A stretch of 64,000 nucleotides of DNA from Icerya purchasi (GCA_039619475.1 CM077115.1:65168864-65232863); one strand, 5' to 3'. Shown: positions 10,647 through 22,438, counted from the first letter of the stretch. Program-made: numbers and translations. Notes: generated by a model from the sequence alone, not told the origin.

Positions 10647-10982
10647 GTAAATGAGTGAGAATATCGTAAGCAGAAACACGTTTTGTTTGCGAAGAGGTTA
10701 TTCATCTACATGTTCCTTGATTGACCACTTTATGACGTCTCTTCTTTTTATACGCAGCGCATAAAATTATATTTTCCATGTCATTCAGTTTCACCTGTAC
10801 TCGTTTCTCGTTCCGTACTAAACACCTGATCCCCATCTGTGTCAGAAACTTCTTCGTGTAGTATAATCCGCCTTATTCGTCAATATTTCTCAATTATTTA
10901 ATACCGCTCTCATTGCCTTCGTTATTATCACTTAAAAGCACACTGGTTATGAAATCGAAAATGTTTCAAATATATTAATTAA

Positions 10983-11080
10983 AAATACACTAATATAAAC
11001 AATTAATCAATAATAATTTACCACCCGGCCGACGCGTTTCGAAGACAAAAATATTAATTAATTGTTTATATTAGCGTATT
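10983..11080. repeat. Small foldback repeat
   Basis: AATACACTAATATAAACAAT (10984 onward) is mirrored by ATTGTTTATATTAGCGTATT (to 11080). The ~45 bp loop is comparatively GC-rich and contains CGGCCGACGCGTTTCGAAG. A related loop string (CGAAACGCGTTG) occurs in the palindrome at 23194-23329, hinting at a shared foldback family. Confidence 0.6.
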
Positions 11081-12104
11081 ATTACTTAATATAGGTTAAA
11101 TTAATCAACGAGTGACGATAACCTATATAGAAATATTTCACACGAATGATTCGCTAATGTACTTTCTAAGAGATTAATATTTTATATAGGTAGAGACATT
11201 TCGATGCGCTGGCAAACGAAGATCATGCAGTAGATGAAGCTTATATACATTAAATATTATGAAAAGAAAGTAAACTAAACTCTAAACTGATTATGAATTT
11301 ACAGAACGTTTTAGGATTAGCCGTAACATCACAGTGCGGTCAAATTATTTCCAAACTAACGCGTTTATTTATTTTCTCTTTTTATTTCTCTTTTAACATC
11401 ACTCCGTTCACGTGACCACCACTGGCATAGCTATCTTGGGAAATCTCATAAATTACACTTTCTCGTCAAGAGCGCATCTGCGATTATTACTAAAGTTTTT
11501 GCGAAGACAGTTCGAAGTTTTGATTTGTAAACTTTTAGGAATTTATTTTGTACTAATCGATTTATAGAAGTTACAAAAAATTATATATCGATTTGGGAGG
11601 GGGGGGGAATTGAATTTTGCTTTATTTTAAAATTACGGGCGTTTTTTCCACAGTTTGACTACACCCTGTGCGTGCGTAAATTTCAAACTAAAAATCATAA
11701 ATCGTCGGATTAAATAATGGTTTTCAGAGCTTCCGGTAAATTTTGTAAAATAATCTACACGGTACTGCTCGCAGTCGCCTGATAATTTTCGACTGTTCAT
11801 TTTCCGCTGTTACCTGTGATAAACGAATCTTTACGTGTTTAAAAATCTGAAGTATAATGAAGCAGCTTCGATTATTTTTGAAAATACCGCGACAAACACG
11901 AAAAGCGATTACAATAAAACTGTGGCCAGGGCCGTATTTTAAATTTTATTCTTTTAAAATATTCCTGACTCGAAAACTGCTATAGCGCTTTCTAATCTTC
12001 GTTCTGCGGATAAATAGATCTGCGAAATCAACGCGTGCCTCCAAAATAGATCATTTAATGCGAGTTCATGCAGTACAATGATCGGACGCGCATTTTTATT
12101 TTTC
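11081..12104. other. Non-coding stretch upstream of the Jockey insertion
   Basis: No supportable coding sequence or repeat was found apart from a G9 run near 11599-11607. It ends at the target-site duplication of the LINE. Confidence 0.5.
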
Positions 12105-12119
12105 ATGTACGATGACTCA
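12105..12119 (+). repeat. Left target-site duplication of the Jockey LINE
   Basis: ATGTACGATGACTCA is repeated exactly at 16691-16705, directly after the poly-A tail. A perfect 15 bp duplication defines the 5' boundary of the insertion. Confidence 0.95.
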
Positions 12120-12421
12120 GTATAAACATTTCTCGCAGCGGCGATTGCTTATTATAAACATTTATGTTCTCGCGGTTTTTAGAAAGGCCGAGTAATGTAA
12201 CTGAGGCTAATCGGATTTTTCGTTGGGACTCTGTTCCGGTCGGTGAGGATATTTTCATTTTTTTTTTTTTCTTCATCTTCTTCTACTTTTTTTTTTCTTC
12301 TCTTTACATCGCCGTTCGAAAAACGATAAGGGGGTTATAGCGCATTGGCTTAACGGTGTTACCATATATTCAATAAGAATATATCGCACACAAAATATTT
12401 CCGCTCAAGAAAACTTATACG

Positions 12422-13795
12422 ATGGCGGGAAATAATAAAACAGTTTCATCATTAAAATTAAAACTTAATGACAAGCCGAAACGGCAAATCAGTGACAATG
12501 ATATTAACACTGTTAATGGAAAAAAGGAAAACAAAAGGAAAAAAATAGAAACACGAGAAACTTCTACTCTGACACGGTACGAAGAATTAATTGCCAGCAA
12601 GGATAACCAAATAGCTTAACTACAAAAGCAGGTAAATGAGCTTATCGAAAGGTTAAACTGCATTGATCAGTCACATTGTGTGGAATTGCAAACTCCGACA
12701 CGTGACGGTACTCCCTCTAAATCAGTAGATATTTCAACTATGCCTGACATAACAAATGAGAATCAGCTGGTAAATAAATTTACTCCACTTCCGCCACCTG
12801 TATTTGTGAGTAACGTTATAAACTTCAACTTACTTAAAAATAAAGTAATCACACAAACAAAAAAAGAACCTACCTTTAAGGGACTTCCTAGTGGAGATAT
12901 TAAAATATCTGTCCGTGATAGTGACGATTACCGCTCGGTTACAGCCTTTTTAAAAGATCTGAATAGTAATTCAGCAAGTACGTCAAATGAGTTACTACGT
13001 GGAATTACATATCACACGTTTCAACCGAAATCTGAACGTCCTTTTGCGTTTGTGATCCGTGGATTACCGCCATCAATCGACCATGAGGACATAAAGAATG
13101 ACTTAAGAAAAACTGGTCATGAAATTATTCGGATAAGCCCTATAGTGAAAGTATATAGGGATACAGAAGGAAGACGGCAAATCAAGAATTTTCCACTGTT
13201 CAAAATCGAAATCTCCCCAAAAGCGAACAATAAAAACGTATACGAAATAACTAATCTTGCACATTGTAAAGTCTCTATCGAACCCCCTCATAAAAACAAT
13301 AAAATCAAACAGTGTCATCACTGTCAACGAATAGGGCATACCAAAAATTACTGCACTCATCCTCCTCGATGTGTCAAATGTGCCGGTAACCATCTCACCA
13401 AAGAGTGCAAGAAACTTAAAAAAGACCAACCAAAATGTGTCTTATGCGGTATGATAGGACATACAGCTAACTACGCTGGTTGCGAAGTCCATCAAAAGTC
13501 GAAAACGCAGTCCCAGCCTATAAAAAAAGTGGTAGATCGTGTTAGAGAGGAACGAATCAGACCTGCAGAAAAAGTGCAAGCAGGAAAAACATTTGCGCAT
13601 GCAACCAAATTGAATTTAAAATCACAGGAACAAATACAAATTCCTCCACAACAAAAAGATCCAACCATTAACGACGTTATGGCTATACTTCACAGTATCC
13701 AAACTAGTATTAACCAGCTAAATATACGTGTTACTCAATTAGAAACTAAACCATTGAGCCAACACACAAAAAGCCAAGGAAAAATAGTGAAATGA
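12422..13795 (+). pseudogene. Jockey ORF1 (gag-like RNA-binding protein), one premature stop
   Basis: Starts at ATG 12422 (MAGNNKTVSSLK) and would be 457 residues, but codon 66 is TAA (12617-12619), where the context NQIA-stop-LQKQVNEL suggests a CAA to TAA change. The frame then stays open to TGA 13793-13795. The N-terminus is basic and Ser-rich, followed by a short possible coiled coil across the stop. The middle (~residues 205-290) matches the PRE_C2HC-type gag domain (FVIRGLPPSIDHEDIK, HCKVSIEPPHK). Three zinc knuckles follow: CHHCQRIGHTKNYC, CVKCAGNHLTKEC and CVLCGMIGHTANYAGC (about residues 298-354). It binds element RNA in Jockey-clade ribonucleoproteins. ORF2 overlaps its stop by ATGA. 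Confidence 0.9.
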
Positions 13796-16427
13796 CTGAC
13801 TCCTCGTTTCGAATACTAACCTGGAATGCCAATGGCTTGAGTCAGAGAGCTCAAGAACTCGAGGCTTTTCTTAACACACATGTTGTTGACGTCGCATTAA
13901 TCTCAGAAACACATTTTACAACAAAAAGTTTTATCAGAATTCACGGCTACACTACATATTGGACGAGGAGGAACAGCAGTGATAATTAAACAGAATATCA
14001 AACACTATTTACAGGAAGAAATACAATTGAATTTCCTACAAGCCACAGTAGTAGCAATAAACTATAATGGCGCAGACCTCAATCTAGCTGCAGCATACCG
14101 TCCGCCCAATAGTAATTTTGAAAAAAATCAATTTATTGATATCTTCAATCAACTCGGTCCTCGTTTTATACTTGCAGGTGACTTTAATGTAAAACACACC
14201 ATATGGGGGTCACGTTTGACGACACCAAAAAAAGGTGCTGAACTTCTCAACGCTATCAACTGTATGTTCGTGTAAGTTCTTTTCATCGCGGAAACCTACT
14301 TACTGGCCAACAGATTGCGCGAAGAATCCTGATCTCCTTGACTTTTTCATTACTAAAGGAATCGCTGTCAATTATGTGCAAGTAGAAGGAATTACGGACT
14401 TATCGTCAGATCATACTCCGGTACTTATGACACTAAGTTCTGTAGTGATTAAAAAAAGAATTCCGCAAAATCTCACCAATAAATATACTAATTGGAATCA
14501 ATTTAGAGAAAGCCTTGACTCTTCAATTGAACTTAAAATCAGGCTTAAAACTATTAGTGATTTAGAACAGCAAGCCCAGCACTTTATCAACTTGTTGCGA
14601 AAAGCTGCTAGCCAGGCTACTCCAGCTCTTAAAGAAAACGTTCCAAATGAAGTACTGTATCCTATCGAAGTTAGGAAACTAATAAAAGAGAGAAGACGTG
14701 CACGGAAAATATGGCAACGCTCCCGTCATCCATCGGATAAAACAAAATTTAATCGAATTAGCAATAAAGTTAATAGGCTAATCAAGGATTTCAAACAGAA
14801 AAGCGTCACAAACTACTTAGAAAATTTAAGCCCTGCAGCGGACACAAATTATTCATTGTGGCGTGCAACGCGACGCTTCAAACGTCCACTACTTCATATT
14901 CCTCCTCTCAAGGATGAACAAGGGCAGTGGATTCGCGACGACAACAGTAAAGCTGAACTATTCGCTTCGCATTTAGCTTCAGTCTTTACAACACATAATA
15001 TAAACTCCCAGATCGATACAACGAAAAATTACCAACCTTTCCAGCAAATAAAACCAGTAACTCCTCTTGAAGTTGCACAAGAGTTAGATAATAATATGAA
15101 TCACAAAAAGGCTCCTGGAATCGATGAAATTTCACCTGGAGCGCTTAGAGAATTACCACGTAAAGGAATTATCATGCTGACATATCTCTTTAATGCCTGT
15201 TTCAGAATGAGATACGTACCAAAATGTTTCAAAATCGCTCAAATCATCATGTTACCGAAACCTGGGAAACCAACAGAAGTAGTAACTTCGTATCGACCAA
15301 TCTCTTTGTTACCTTCCATATCAAAATTATTTGAAAAACTACTCCTTAAGCGACTCAAGCCCTTATTAAAGATACCAGATCATCAGTTTGGCTTCCGCAA
15401 TCAGCACTCTACGATTGACCAAGTGCATCGTATAACTAAGCTAATTGAAACAGCCTTTGAAGAAAAAAAATACTGTCCGGCGGTTTTTCTAGACATATCG
15501 CAAGCTTTTGATCGAGTCTGGCACGAAGGGCTGATCTATAAAATGAGCAACCTGCTATCGGAAAATATGTGCCAACTTCTTGAATCATATATCTCTGATA
15601 GATCCTTCAGAGTTTCTTATGAAGAAGCAAAGTCCAAATTTCATCCAATACAGGCTGGTGTTCCACAGGGTAGTGTCTTAGGACCTTCTCTGTATTTATT
15701 GTATACAGCTGACATTCCAACAACAGCCAAGACGACTACTGCTACCTTTGCAGATGACACAGCCATCTTGTCAGTTGGCAATTCCCCAGAATTGGCTACG
15801 ACTAACTTGCAACATGCAGTAGAAAAAATTAGCAAATGGACATGTGATTGGAAGATCAAGATTAATCAAGAAAAATCAGTGCATGTTATGTTTACGCTTC
15901 GTAAATCTAAGACCTGTCCTATATATCTTGATCGTCTTCCTATTCCGAGATCGGACTCTGCTAAATACCTGGGTATGCATTTAGATTCCAGGCTGAATTG
16001 GAAGACGCATGTCAAAATGAAAAAGGAACAAACCATGCATAAATTAAGACAGATTTGTTGGCTGATTGGGCGTTATTCTAAACTCAATCTGTCTAATAAG
16101 CGTTTGATTTATTGTCAAATCATCAGACCGATATGGATGTATGGTATTCAACTCTGGGGCTGTGCAAAGACATCCAATCGGTTGATTATTCAGCGCGCTC
16201 AAAATAAGTGTCTCCGAAACATCACTGGAGCTTTTTGGTATCAACGAAACGAAGAAATACATTCCGATTTAAATATTCCATGGATCGATGAAGTCATACG
16301 TTATATTGCAGAAGCGCACGAATACCGACTTCACAGTCACCCAAATCTAGAGGCTTTAGAACTGCTACTTTTCGATGATGACTTAAGGCGCCTTAAGCGC
16401 ACAAAGCCTTATGAACTAGTCACCTAA
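13792..16427 (+). pseudogene. Jockey ORF2 (AP-endonuclease + reverse transcriptase), two frameshifts
   Basis: The ATG at 13792 overlaps the ORF1 stop (ATGA), the usual Jockey arrangement for reinitiation. The endonuclease is split by frameshifts at about 13955-13965 and 14260-14275. Its pieces carry TWNANGL, ALISETHF (catalytic Glu), AGDFNVKHTIWGS (Asp/Asn) and SSDHTP (Asp-His). From 14235 the frame is open to 16427: RT block FLDISQAFDRVWHEGL, AGVPQGSVLGP, and the active-site FADD at 15747-15758. The C-terminal tail (HSHPNLEALELL, RRLKRTKPYEL) is typical of the Jockey clade; there is no RNase H. It would nick the target and prime cDNA on it, but the broken endonuclease makes this copy inactive. 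Confidence 0.93.
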
Positions 16428-16690
16428 TTTATTCTGTAATATATTCGTATATATGTATTTTGTGGATATGGGCATATACTTGGTGTGCGTGCGTGTGAGT
16501 ATTTATATGCGCGTATGATTATGTATATATCTGTATATTAGGAGTTATGTAATTGTACATAGTTTCTACTCTGCTCATGTTACAAATTAGTTAGATTAAG
16601 TTGTAACACTGTTTTAAAAGTAGTGCTAATTTATTTACTATAATAAGATTGTACTGAAATATACGTGTAAAAAAAAAAAAAAAAAAAAAA
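16428..16690 (+). other. Jockey 3' UTR and poly-A tail
   Basis: After the ORF2 stop a TG/TA-rich 3' UTR runs to an A22 tail (16669-16690). The segment from about 16520 to the tail is repeated in inverted orientation at 19359-19529. Confidence 0.9.
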
Positions 16691-16705
16691 ATGTACGATG
16701 ACTCA
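16691..16705 (+). repeat. Right target-site duplication of the Jockey LINE
   Basis: ATGTACGATGACTCA, identical to 12105-12119. Confidence 0.95.
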
Positions 16706-18310
16706 TTAATAATCTTTTCTCGTTTCATTCGATACGTATTGATTAACTTTAGGGCGCCTAGTCACACGGGCATGAAGAGTAATGGCTCTCGGACTCGCTC
16801 TATTACCCATTTCCCGGTGCTTATCTCTTAAAATTTCTGCGTTTAATCTGCTTCCCCCCTTATGTAATAAATTCCATTGTAGGTTTTGGTCGCGGGTATC
16901 GCTCATTATCATCTAGCCATTCTCTCCTTCTATCTGTCCGTTCAATCTAATGTTCTATCTTATCCATGGTTCTATTAGTTTCCGTTGATCAGTTGCTTTT
17001 GCTGTCACCTCCGTTACTCGCTTGCGCTTCAATCATTTTGCCTTTCAGTCGGTTTCGGTCCTGCTCAAACTGTTCTCTTTAACTAAACGAGGAAGCGTTT
17101 CACGTATTTTTTGACTAGTGCCCATCCCTAATATCTGTATTCCTATAAGCTATCACTTGGGTTCCTACTGCCTGTAATATTACAGCTTTCAGCGTATTTA
17201 TACTGTCAATCCTTGAGACAGAATCTCTATTTAACGGACCACCCTTTTCTTTTCATATTGTGATTCTTTGTTGACATGCTTAAAAAAAAAAAGAATATGA
17301 ATTTAATAACTCGTATGATTTTATTATTATCGCATCGTAACGATAGCGGTATTATTATCGGAATAAATTTGTATATTATGCGTAGTTACCAAATTGAAAA
17401 TTAAAGATTTACAATTAATTTTGGTTATTTGTTTTATTGTTGTATACTTTTTCTCCCCCAGGAAAATATAGCAATTTTTAATTTACTTTCTTACGTCTGC
17501 CCCCCCCCCCAGCGTTGTTTCATTAATTATTTATGAGAATACAATTAAATCAGAACAAGGTAAATACTATTAAATGTGTAATATTAACTTACGAAAAACA
17601 TTCTACTACGCAAATACTATATAGCATGTGTCTGCTACCTATTGAACTTCGATAGGATAAACAAATAAAACTAAAACACTAAAATGCGAGCAATGGCAAC
17701 GAAGAAGGAAAAATTAAGAAAAAAACAACATAATTCGGCAAAAGTACAATAAACGGCAAGAATGAAAAACGACCTGGTCAGTTCTAATAAAGAAAATCGA
17801 TTATTAAACAAAAATTTAATAGTCGGCTAATTTTTTTTCACACTTCATACTCGTAACAGGCATCAGATATATCATATGTGATTCAAAATAATTCTCAGCG
17901 ATTAGAACATATGAAAATATAACTGACATACGGAGATATCTCACCTTCTTAAAATGTTCAAATTCAAATACATAACGAACATGGCATAAATGATAATTTC
18001 ATCAAACTGGGTTTATAAATGAAAAGTACAATTCAATTGATTTTGCAATCAAAATTATGAAAGAGCTGATCAAAAAATAAACGAATGGTAAAAATAAAAA
18101 CAGGCGAAATGGAGAAAAGTGCGGAAAAACTAACGGTAGAGACTGTCTTTTCTCTTTTTGTCTCTCTATTGTATAAAATAATTTATTTTGCAATAAAATA
18201 CATTCCTTTGGTAATTGTATATAATTTTACCAAGATATATTTTTGAATTAGTTTTCTAATAAGCTTATAGAAATCGGCGATAATGAAATAAAAGACAAAG
18301 AAAAAAAAAA
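16706..18310. other. AT-rich non-coding stretch
   Basis: No coding frame with protein-like content was found. Includes A10 at 17281-17291 and C10 near 17502-17511. Confidence 0.5.
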
Positions 18311-18426
18311 AATCAAGATTTATTATAAAAATGTAATAAAAATCCGCTAAAAAGTAAAAAATTGATTTCAGTGTGATATATACCTGAAGGTGAATTGTCG
18401 TAATTCTTATACAACGTTAATACCAT
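18311..18426 (-). repeat. Dispersed repeat family E, copy 1 (inverted to 22558-22692)
   Basis: The reverse complement matches 22558-22692: shared blocks ATTAACGTTGTATAAGAAT, TTTTTTACTTTTTAG and TTTTATAATAAATCTTGA. More diverged relatives are at about 51898-52045 and 56525-56662. Copies 1 and 2 face each other across the 4 kb nested transposon block. Confidence 0.75.
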
Positions 18427-18708
18427 TATTTTTTTTTTTTTTTTTAGTAAGAGGGGAAGGCTTTAAACACAAATTTCACCCATTGTCTGTTACTTTCCAT
18501 TATTAATCTCAATTGTTTGTTATGCTATGACTATACCAATATCCTACTTCTTCTTACAAAATCATAGATTGCGTGATATGTGATCGGTAGTGAGAGGATA
18601 TAATTCATATTGAGAGATGTCGAATTGGTTCCCAGGTAAGATTTTGCTGATCGAATTGGTTCCCGTAGATAAACTTGATTTTCAAGTTAGCTGGTCGAGT
18701 TGGTCCCC

Positions 18709-19358
18709 CCACCCCCACCCGTCTGTTCTACTGGTGTGTCAAATTTGTCCTTTTTAAGGGTGGTCCTCTTTCACCTGTGATGAAACTAACCCAGCCTTTA
18801 ATCGCTGTTGTTATTGATGTTATCACTATACCGTTCTTATTCTTCGCATATGACCATTATGAGTGTCATAATAGAACGACTGCTTCTCATTTGTATGCGG
18901 TTGAGATTGTTTTCCGATGTTATTCTTAATCAGTATTCGGCATTTTGATATAAGGTGTTGTACTGTTTGTGTTGTGTCAGTTATCAAAATATTACTTATT
19001 TACTGCGATTTATAAATGGTGTTTAGCGAGAAAGTGAGAAAACTGCTAAAAATTGGCAGATGGATTTGTACCAAACGAAAAGTAAAATATGGATATTGAA
19101 AACTTCTAGTGAAAAATCATCGAAAATTATTCGCAGCAGCAAAATTGTTTCCAATAGCAATGGCGAGTCACTGAATGCGCATGATTTGGATAGGTTACGG
19201 AGAAATCTGCGTGTAGCTAAACAGAGAGAACACGTTACCAAAAAGCTTATATTACTTTTAACCATGGATATGTTTAAAACACTTTTCTCTCGTTACTTTG
19301 CAAGCGATATCGCACATCTATGTTGCAAGCTGTCTTCAATTTGTGTATTATATCTGAA
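18709..19358 (+). other. Interior of the outer element, unrecognised open frame 19060-19422
   Basis: The frame includes SLNAHDLDRLRRNLRVAKQR, which is protein-like (basic, helical) but matches nothing I know. It may be a relic of the element's own protein. Its last third is artefactual, since it enters the T-run of the LINE fragment at 19359. Confidence 0.25.
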
Positions 19359-19529
19359 TTTTTTTTTTTTTTTTTTTTTTTTATACATGTATATATTAGT
19401 ACAATTTTATTACAGTAAATAAATTAGCACTACTTTTAAAACGGTGTTACAACTTAACTAATTTGTAACAGGAACAGAGCAGAAACTGTATGTACAATTA
19501 CGAGTACATAACTCCTAATATATACATAT
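19359..19529 (-). mobile_element. 5'-truncated copy of the Jockey 3' UTR (dead on arrival)
   Basis: Begins with a T22 run (poly-A tail of a minus-strand insertion). It continues as the reverse complement of the Jockey 3' UTR at about 16520-16668, including GTAGTGCTAATTTATTTACT and AGTTGTAACAC blocks, with a few mismatches. It is only ~150 bp plus tail, so it is a severely 5'-truncated sibling of the full-length copy. It lies within the outer motif-ended element and post-dates it. Confidence 0.88.
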
Positions 19530-19839
19530 GTTGAATCGTAAATGGAAAATAAATAATTGTAAACTACATTTAGCACTTTTATAATACTTTACCAATGAAT
19601 GAATGTTCACACAGCTCAACTTCCGTGTACTTATTTACGATTTATATTTCATGTCTATATGTTCAAAAAAAAAAAAAAAAAAAAAAAAAAAGCAAATGCA
19701 ATCAGGGGTAAATTGAACTTAATATTATTTCTTATGCGAAATTCATCACTACTATCGAGAATATATTTCTTTTTGATCAAATATTACGTTTTAATAAAGC
19801 GCATAAACTCACTGATTCATCACTGATTCTAGGAACAAT
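19530..19839. other. Short spacer with an A27 run
   Basis: No gene is visible. An A27 run at about 19665-19691 could be the tail of a short plus-strand retroposon, but I cannot define its body. Confidence 0.4.
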
Positions 19840-19920
19840 GGGAACCAATTCAACCCCGTTTTAAATTGAAGATTGATTTAACCCGGAAAACAATTCGACC
19901 AGTTAATATAGTAATTACAG

Positions 19921-22220
19921 TGGGGACACACGAATTGCGCACCAAGCACTAACACAGTGACAAGTCACACACGAATTCCGCACCAGACCCGAAATAGCCC
20001 ACCCGCTGACAACTCGAATTGCGCACCGCCTTTAAAAAAAATACTCTGATTTTATAAAATCGATGAAGGAATAAAATGAGTAAAAGTCGCTCTTTCAGTG
20101 ACTTCCAAAATCTATTATCGTAATGAAACGTTTACTATTTGGAATAATAACCGAACTACATTTCAATCGATTAAAAAAGCCTTTAACGTTTGCGAAAAAT
20201 AGGCTACCATCCCGTTAGCAGTACGATTGTTATTCGAAATATTTTTAACAACCTCTAGGGAACGTACTCATATTTAAAGAAATGTTGCATAAAATAGAAT
20301 AATTTTTACACGAATATGATATAAAATAACGTAAATTACGATAATTTCTAACTGAATCAGTAGAATTTTCAGCGCACGGCATATTATGTTTCATGAAACT
20401 TCTATTTTATATTAATACAAAATACTTTCATATCAACTGATTAATGTACATAAAATCTAAATGTGACCATGTAAAATTTTCGAGTTTGACAAATTAAATA
20501 TGTTGTTATAATATAGAGTTACTTACGAGTTTGAGGAAACCGAGTTTCGGGAAAGTTTCAGTTCAGATTTTATTTTATCCATTAATCAGTGTTCAATCTC
20601 ATAATTGCCATTTGAATTAAAACCAAATTTGTTAAAAATCGTAATTTTTTCATTTAGTGTACCATCAAACAATACATAGTATTCTACTTAAATTTTAAAT
20701 GACAACGCAAAAATTTACCATTAAAATAAAATCCTATTTAAAACAATTTAATGATAAAACTTACAATGATAATAATTACGCAAATAAATAGTGTTAGTAC
20801 TACTACCTTTTTTCTTTAAATGTTAGTTGGATTTAACAAGATAATTTTCCTTCGTCAAGTTTTTATAATTTGTAGTTTATTGTAAATTAAATAGTTTCTT
20901 ATCTAGATAATAGATATTTTTGCGCACATTTGGTTGGTATTAATGTATTTTGTTAGATAAATGATAAAGAAGCAGAAGTTTAAACTCAAATTTAGGTTAT
21001 TTATGAGAATAAAAAAGTAATTCTTAGAAGCAACACTGAAATATGGTTTCATTACTTCCGTGTAATGTTTTCCATTAATACAGAACATGCCCGGGAAAAA
21101 ATATCGGTTGGTGATTTATGCATTTTGAAGTAATTTTTAGATAATTTTAAATTTGTCATATTACATATTCTTAACTCGTTGAGCGACTTTTAGCGCTCAG
21201 AGGTCAGAAGAGTTGTTCAAACGTTAGCATTTTCTGAAAGAGCATTTAATACTATTTTTGTATATAGCTTTACATTTTAACGTGTAAGCGTCATCATTTT
21301 TCCTCATAAAAAAACATCAAAAATTATCATCCGGCTTATAATAAGTACATAACAGTAATTCGACACTGTTTAAATTACTGCTCTATTTTTAATCATAGAA
21401 ATAAAATGATGTTTCAAAATTGTTATTTTACAGGGGCTTTGTAGAATTCAAACTGTTCTAGAAATATTCATCCCCACAATAAAACTGTTAACACTGATAA
21501 TTGCTTAACAATAATGGTAACACGGAATTAACATTAATAGTATATATGAAAGCGAAATATTTTATTTAAAATAGTAACTTGTAAATAAAGAAAAATTTTA
21601 GCTGTCGCTGTGTCAAGAGATAAAATACACGTTTGATCACAAATATATGTAATTCTTTCGAAACTAGAAAGATAAAAGATCATAAATGTAAATAGACAAT
21701 TAGTAGTATGTTAAATTACACTGAAAGTTGAGCTAACTGGTAAATTGCAAAAGCCGGAATCAATTTTTAATGATTAAAACATAAATATATCACAGTTATT
21801 TATCGGAACTACTTGTTCTGAAAACAAAAATGGAATTAGAAGTTTAAACAATTACGTATTTTTAAAATTAATCTGGCGTATTCTCAAATATTTTTTAATA
21901 AACCGTTATACAGGAAATATTTTTAATACATAAGCAGATGTAGAGTATTTTTCATTAGTAGATTAAAAATTAATTGTCAAAAATACGATACGTAAAAATG
22001 TTGAAAGTTATCGAACATTAAAAATATAGTACGATCAAGCGCCATCAGTTTTGAAAGCCCTTAGTCCAGCGAACAGCGATTATGGTCCGAGCGTCGTTTT
22101 CGTTTGTTTTTTTATATTTCATACCTGCAAACTTCCGGTGCGCAATTCGTGCGTGGAGATTACAGACCTTTTTTTAACCTTCGACTCAGGTAAATAACGG
22201 TGCGCAATTCGAGTGTGGCC
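19921..22220. mobile_element. Inner 2.3 kb element with iterated CGAATTGCGCACC ends
   Basis: The left end carries CGAATTGCGCACC at 19931-19943, CGAATTCCGCACC at 19972-19984 and CGAATTGCGCACC at 20015-20027. The right end carries the inverse GGTGCGCAATTCG at 22137-22149 and 22199-22211. The outermost ~22 bp form a terminal inverted repeat (GGACACACGAATTGCGCACC against GGCCACACTCGAATTGCGCA). ATTACAG flanks both sides (19914-19920 and 22221-22227), a possible 7 bp TSD, or part of a longer 8-9 bp one with mismatch. The ~2.1 kb interior is very AT-rich with no open frame beyond about 60 codons, so it is a non-autonomous DNA transposon. The superfamily is uncertain. Confidence 0.6.
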
Positions 22221-22269
22221 ATTACAGTTTATTACGGCAACCAATTTGACCACATCCTTCATATTTATA

Positions 22270-22438
22270 GCGACACGGGATATTCAGTAATAATAACACT
22301 TGATGAAAATCAGAAGTGTACCAAGTAAACTAAGAATATTCTAAGAACATGCGGATTACATGTTCTTAGAATATTCTTAGTTTACTTCGTACACTTCTCA
22401 TCACCATCAAGCGTTATTATTACTGAATATCCCGTGTC
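22270..22438. repeat. Near-perfect 169 bp palindrome
   Basis: The two ~81 bp arms are nearly complementary with a 7 bp loop (CGGATTA) near 22354. The outermost bases are GACACGGGATATTCAG and its complement, and the centre is AACATG...CATGTT. Only a few mismatches or indels occur (for example AAAATCAGAAG versus the opposite arm). It would form a long hairpin if transcribed. It is a foldback MITE-like element. Confidence 0.9.

Larger units (their letters stand above)
12120..16690 (+). mobile_element. Full-length Jockey-clade non-LTR retrotransposon
   Basis: About 4.57 kb bounded by a perfect 15 bp TSD. Order: ~300 bp 5' UTR, ORF1 (gag-like with zinc knuckles), ORF2 (endonuclease plus RT, no RNase H), ~240 bp 3' UTR, A22 tail. 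The element begins at GTATAAAC immediately after CTCA, so the junction creates an arthropod initiator (TCAGT) that could serve as the transcription start of its internal promoter. Damage is slight (one stop, two frameshifts), pointing to a fairly recent but now inactive copy. A truncated sibling in reverse orientation lies at 19359-19529. Confidence 0.95.
18610..22260. mobile_element. Outer element with iterated TCGAATTGGTTCCC ends
   Basis: The left end has three copies of the motif TCGAATTGGTTCCC (18620-18633, 18651-18664, and GTCGAGTTGGTCCC at 18695-18708). The right end has three inverted, more diverged copies: GGGAACCAATTCAACC (19840-19855), GGAAAACAATTCGACC (19885-19900) and GGCAACCAATTTGACC (22236-22251). 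Pairs also share flanking bases (AACTGGTCGAATT versus AGCTGGTCGAGTT). The last right copy is separated from the others by the inner element (19921-22220), which appears to have inserted into this end. No intact transposase is seen. A 120-codon frame at 19060-19422 is unrecognised and runs into LINE-derived sequence. It is probably a decayed DNA transposon of unknown superfamily. Confidence 0.45.

Noticed and set aside
13103..13429. 108-codon minus-strand frame within ORF1
   Set aside because: Antisense of the gag zinc-knuckle region; not a separate gene.
16044..16262. Minus-strand frame inside the Jockey RT
   Set aside because: Antisense shadow of ORF2; the plus-strand RT motifs are unambiguous.
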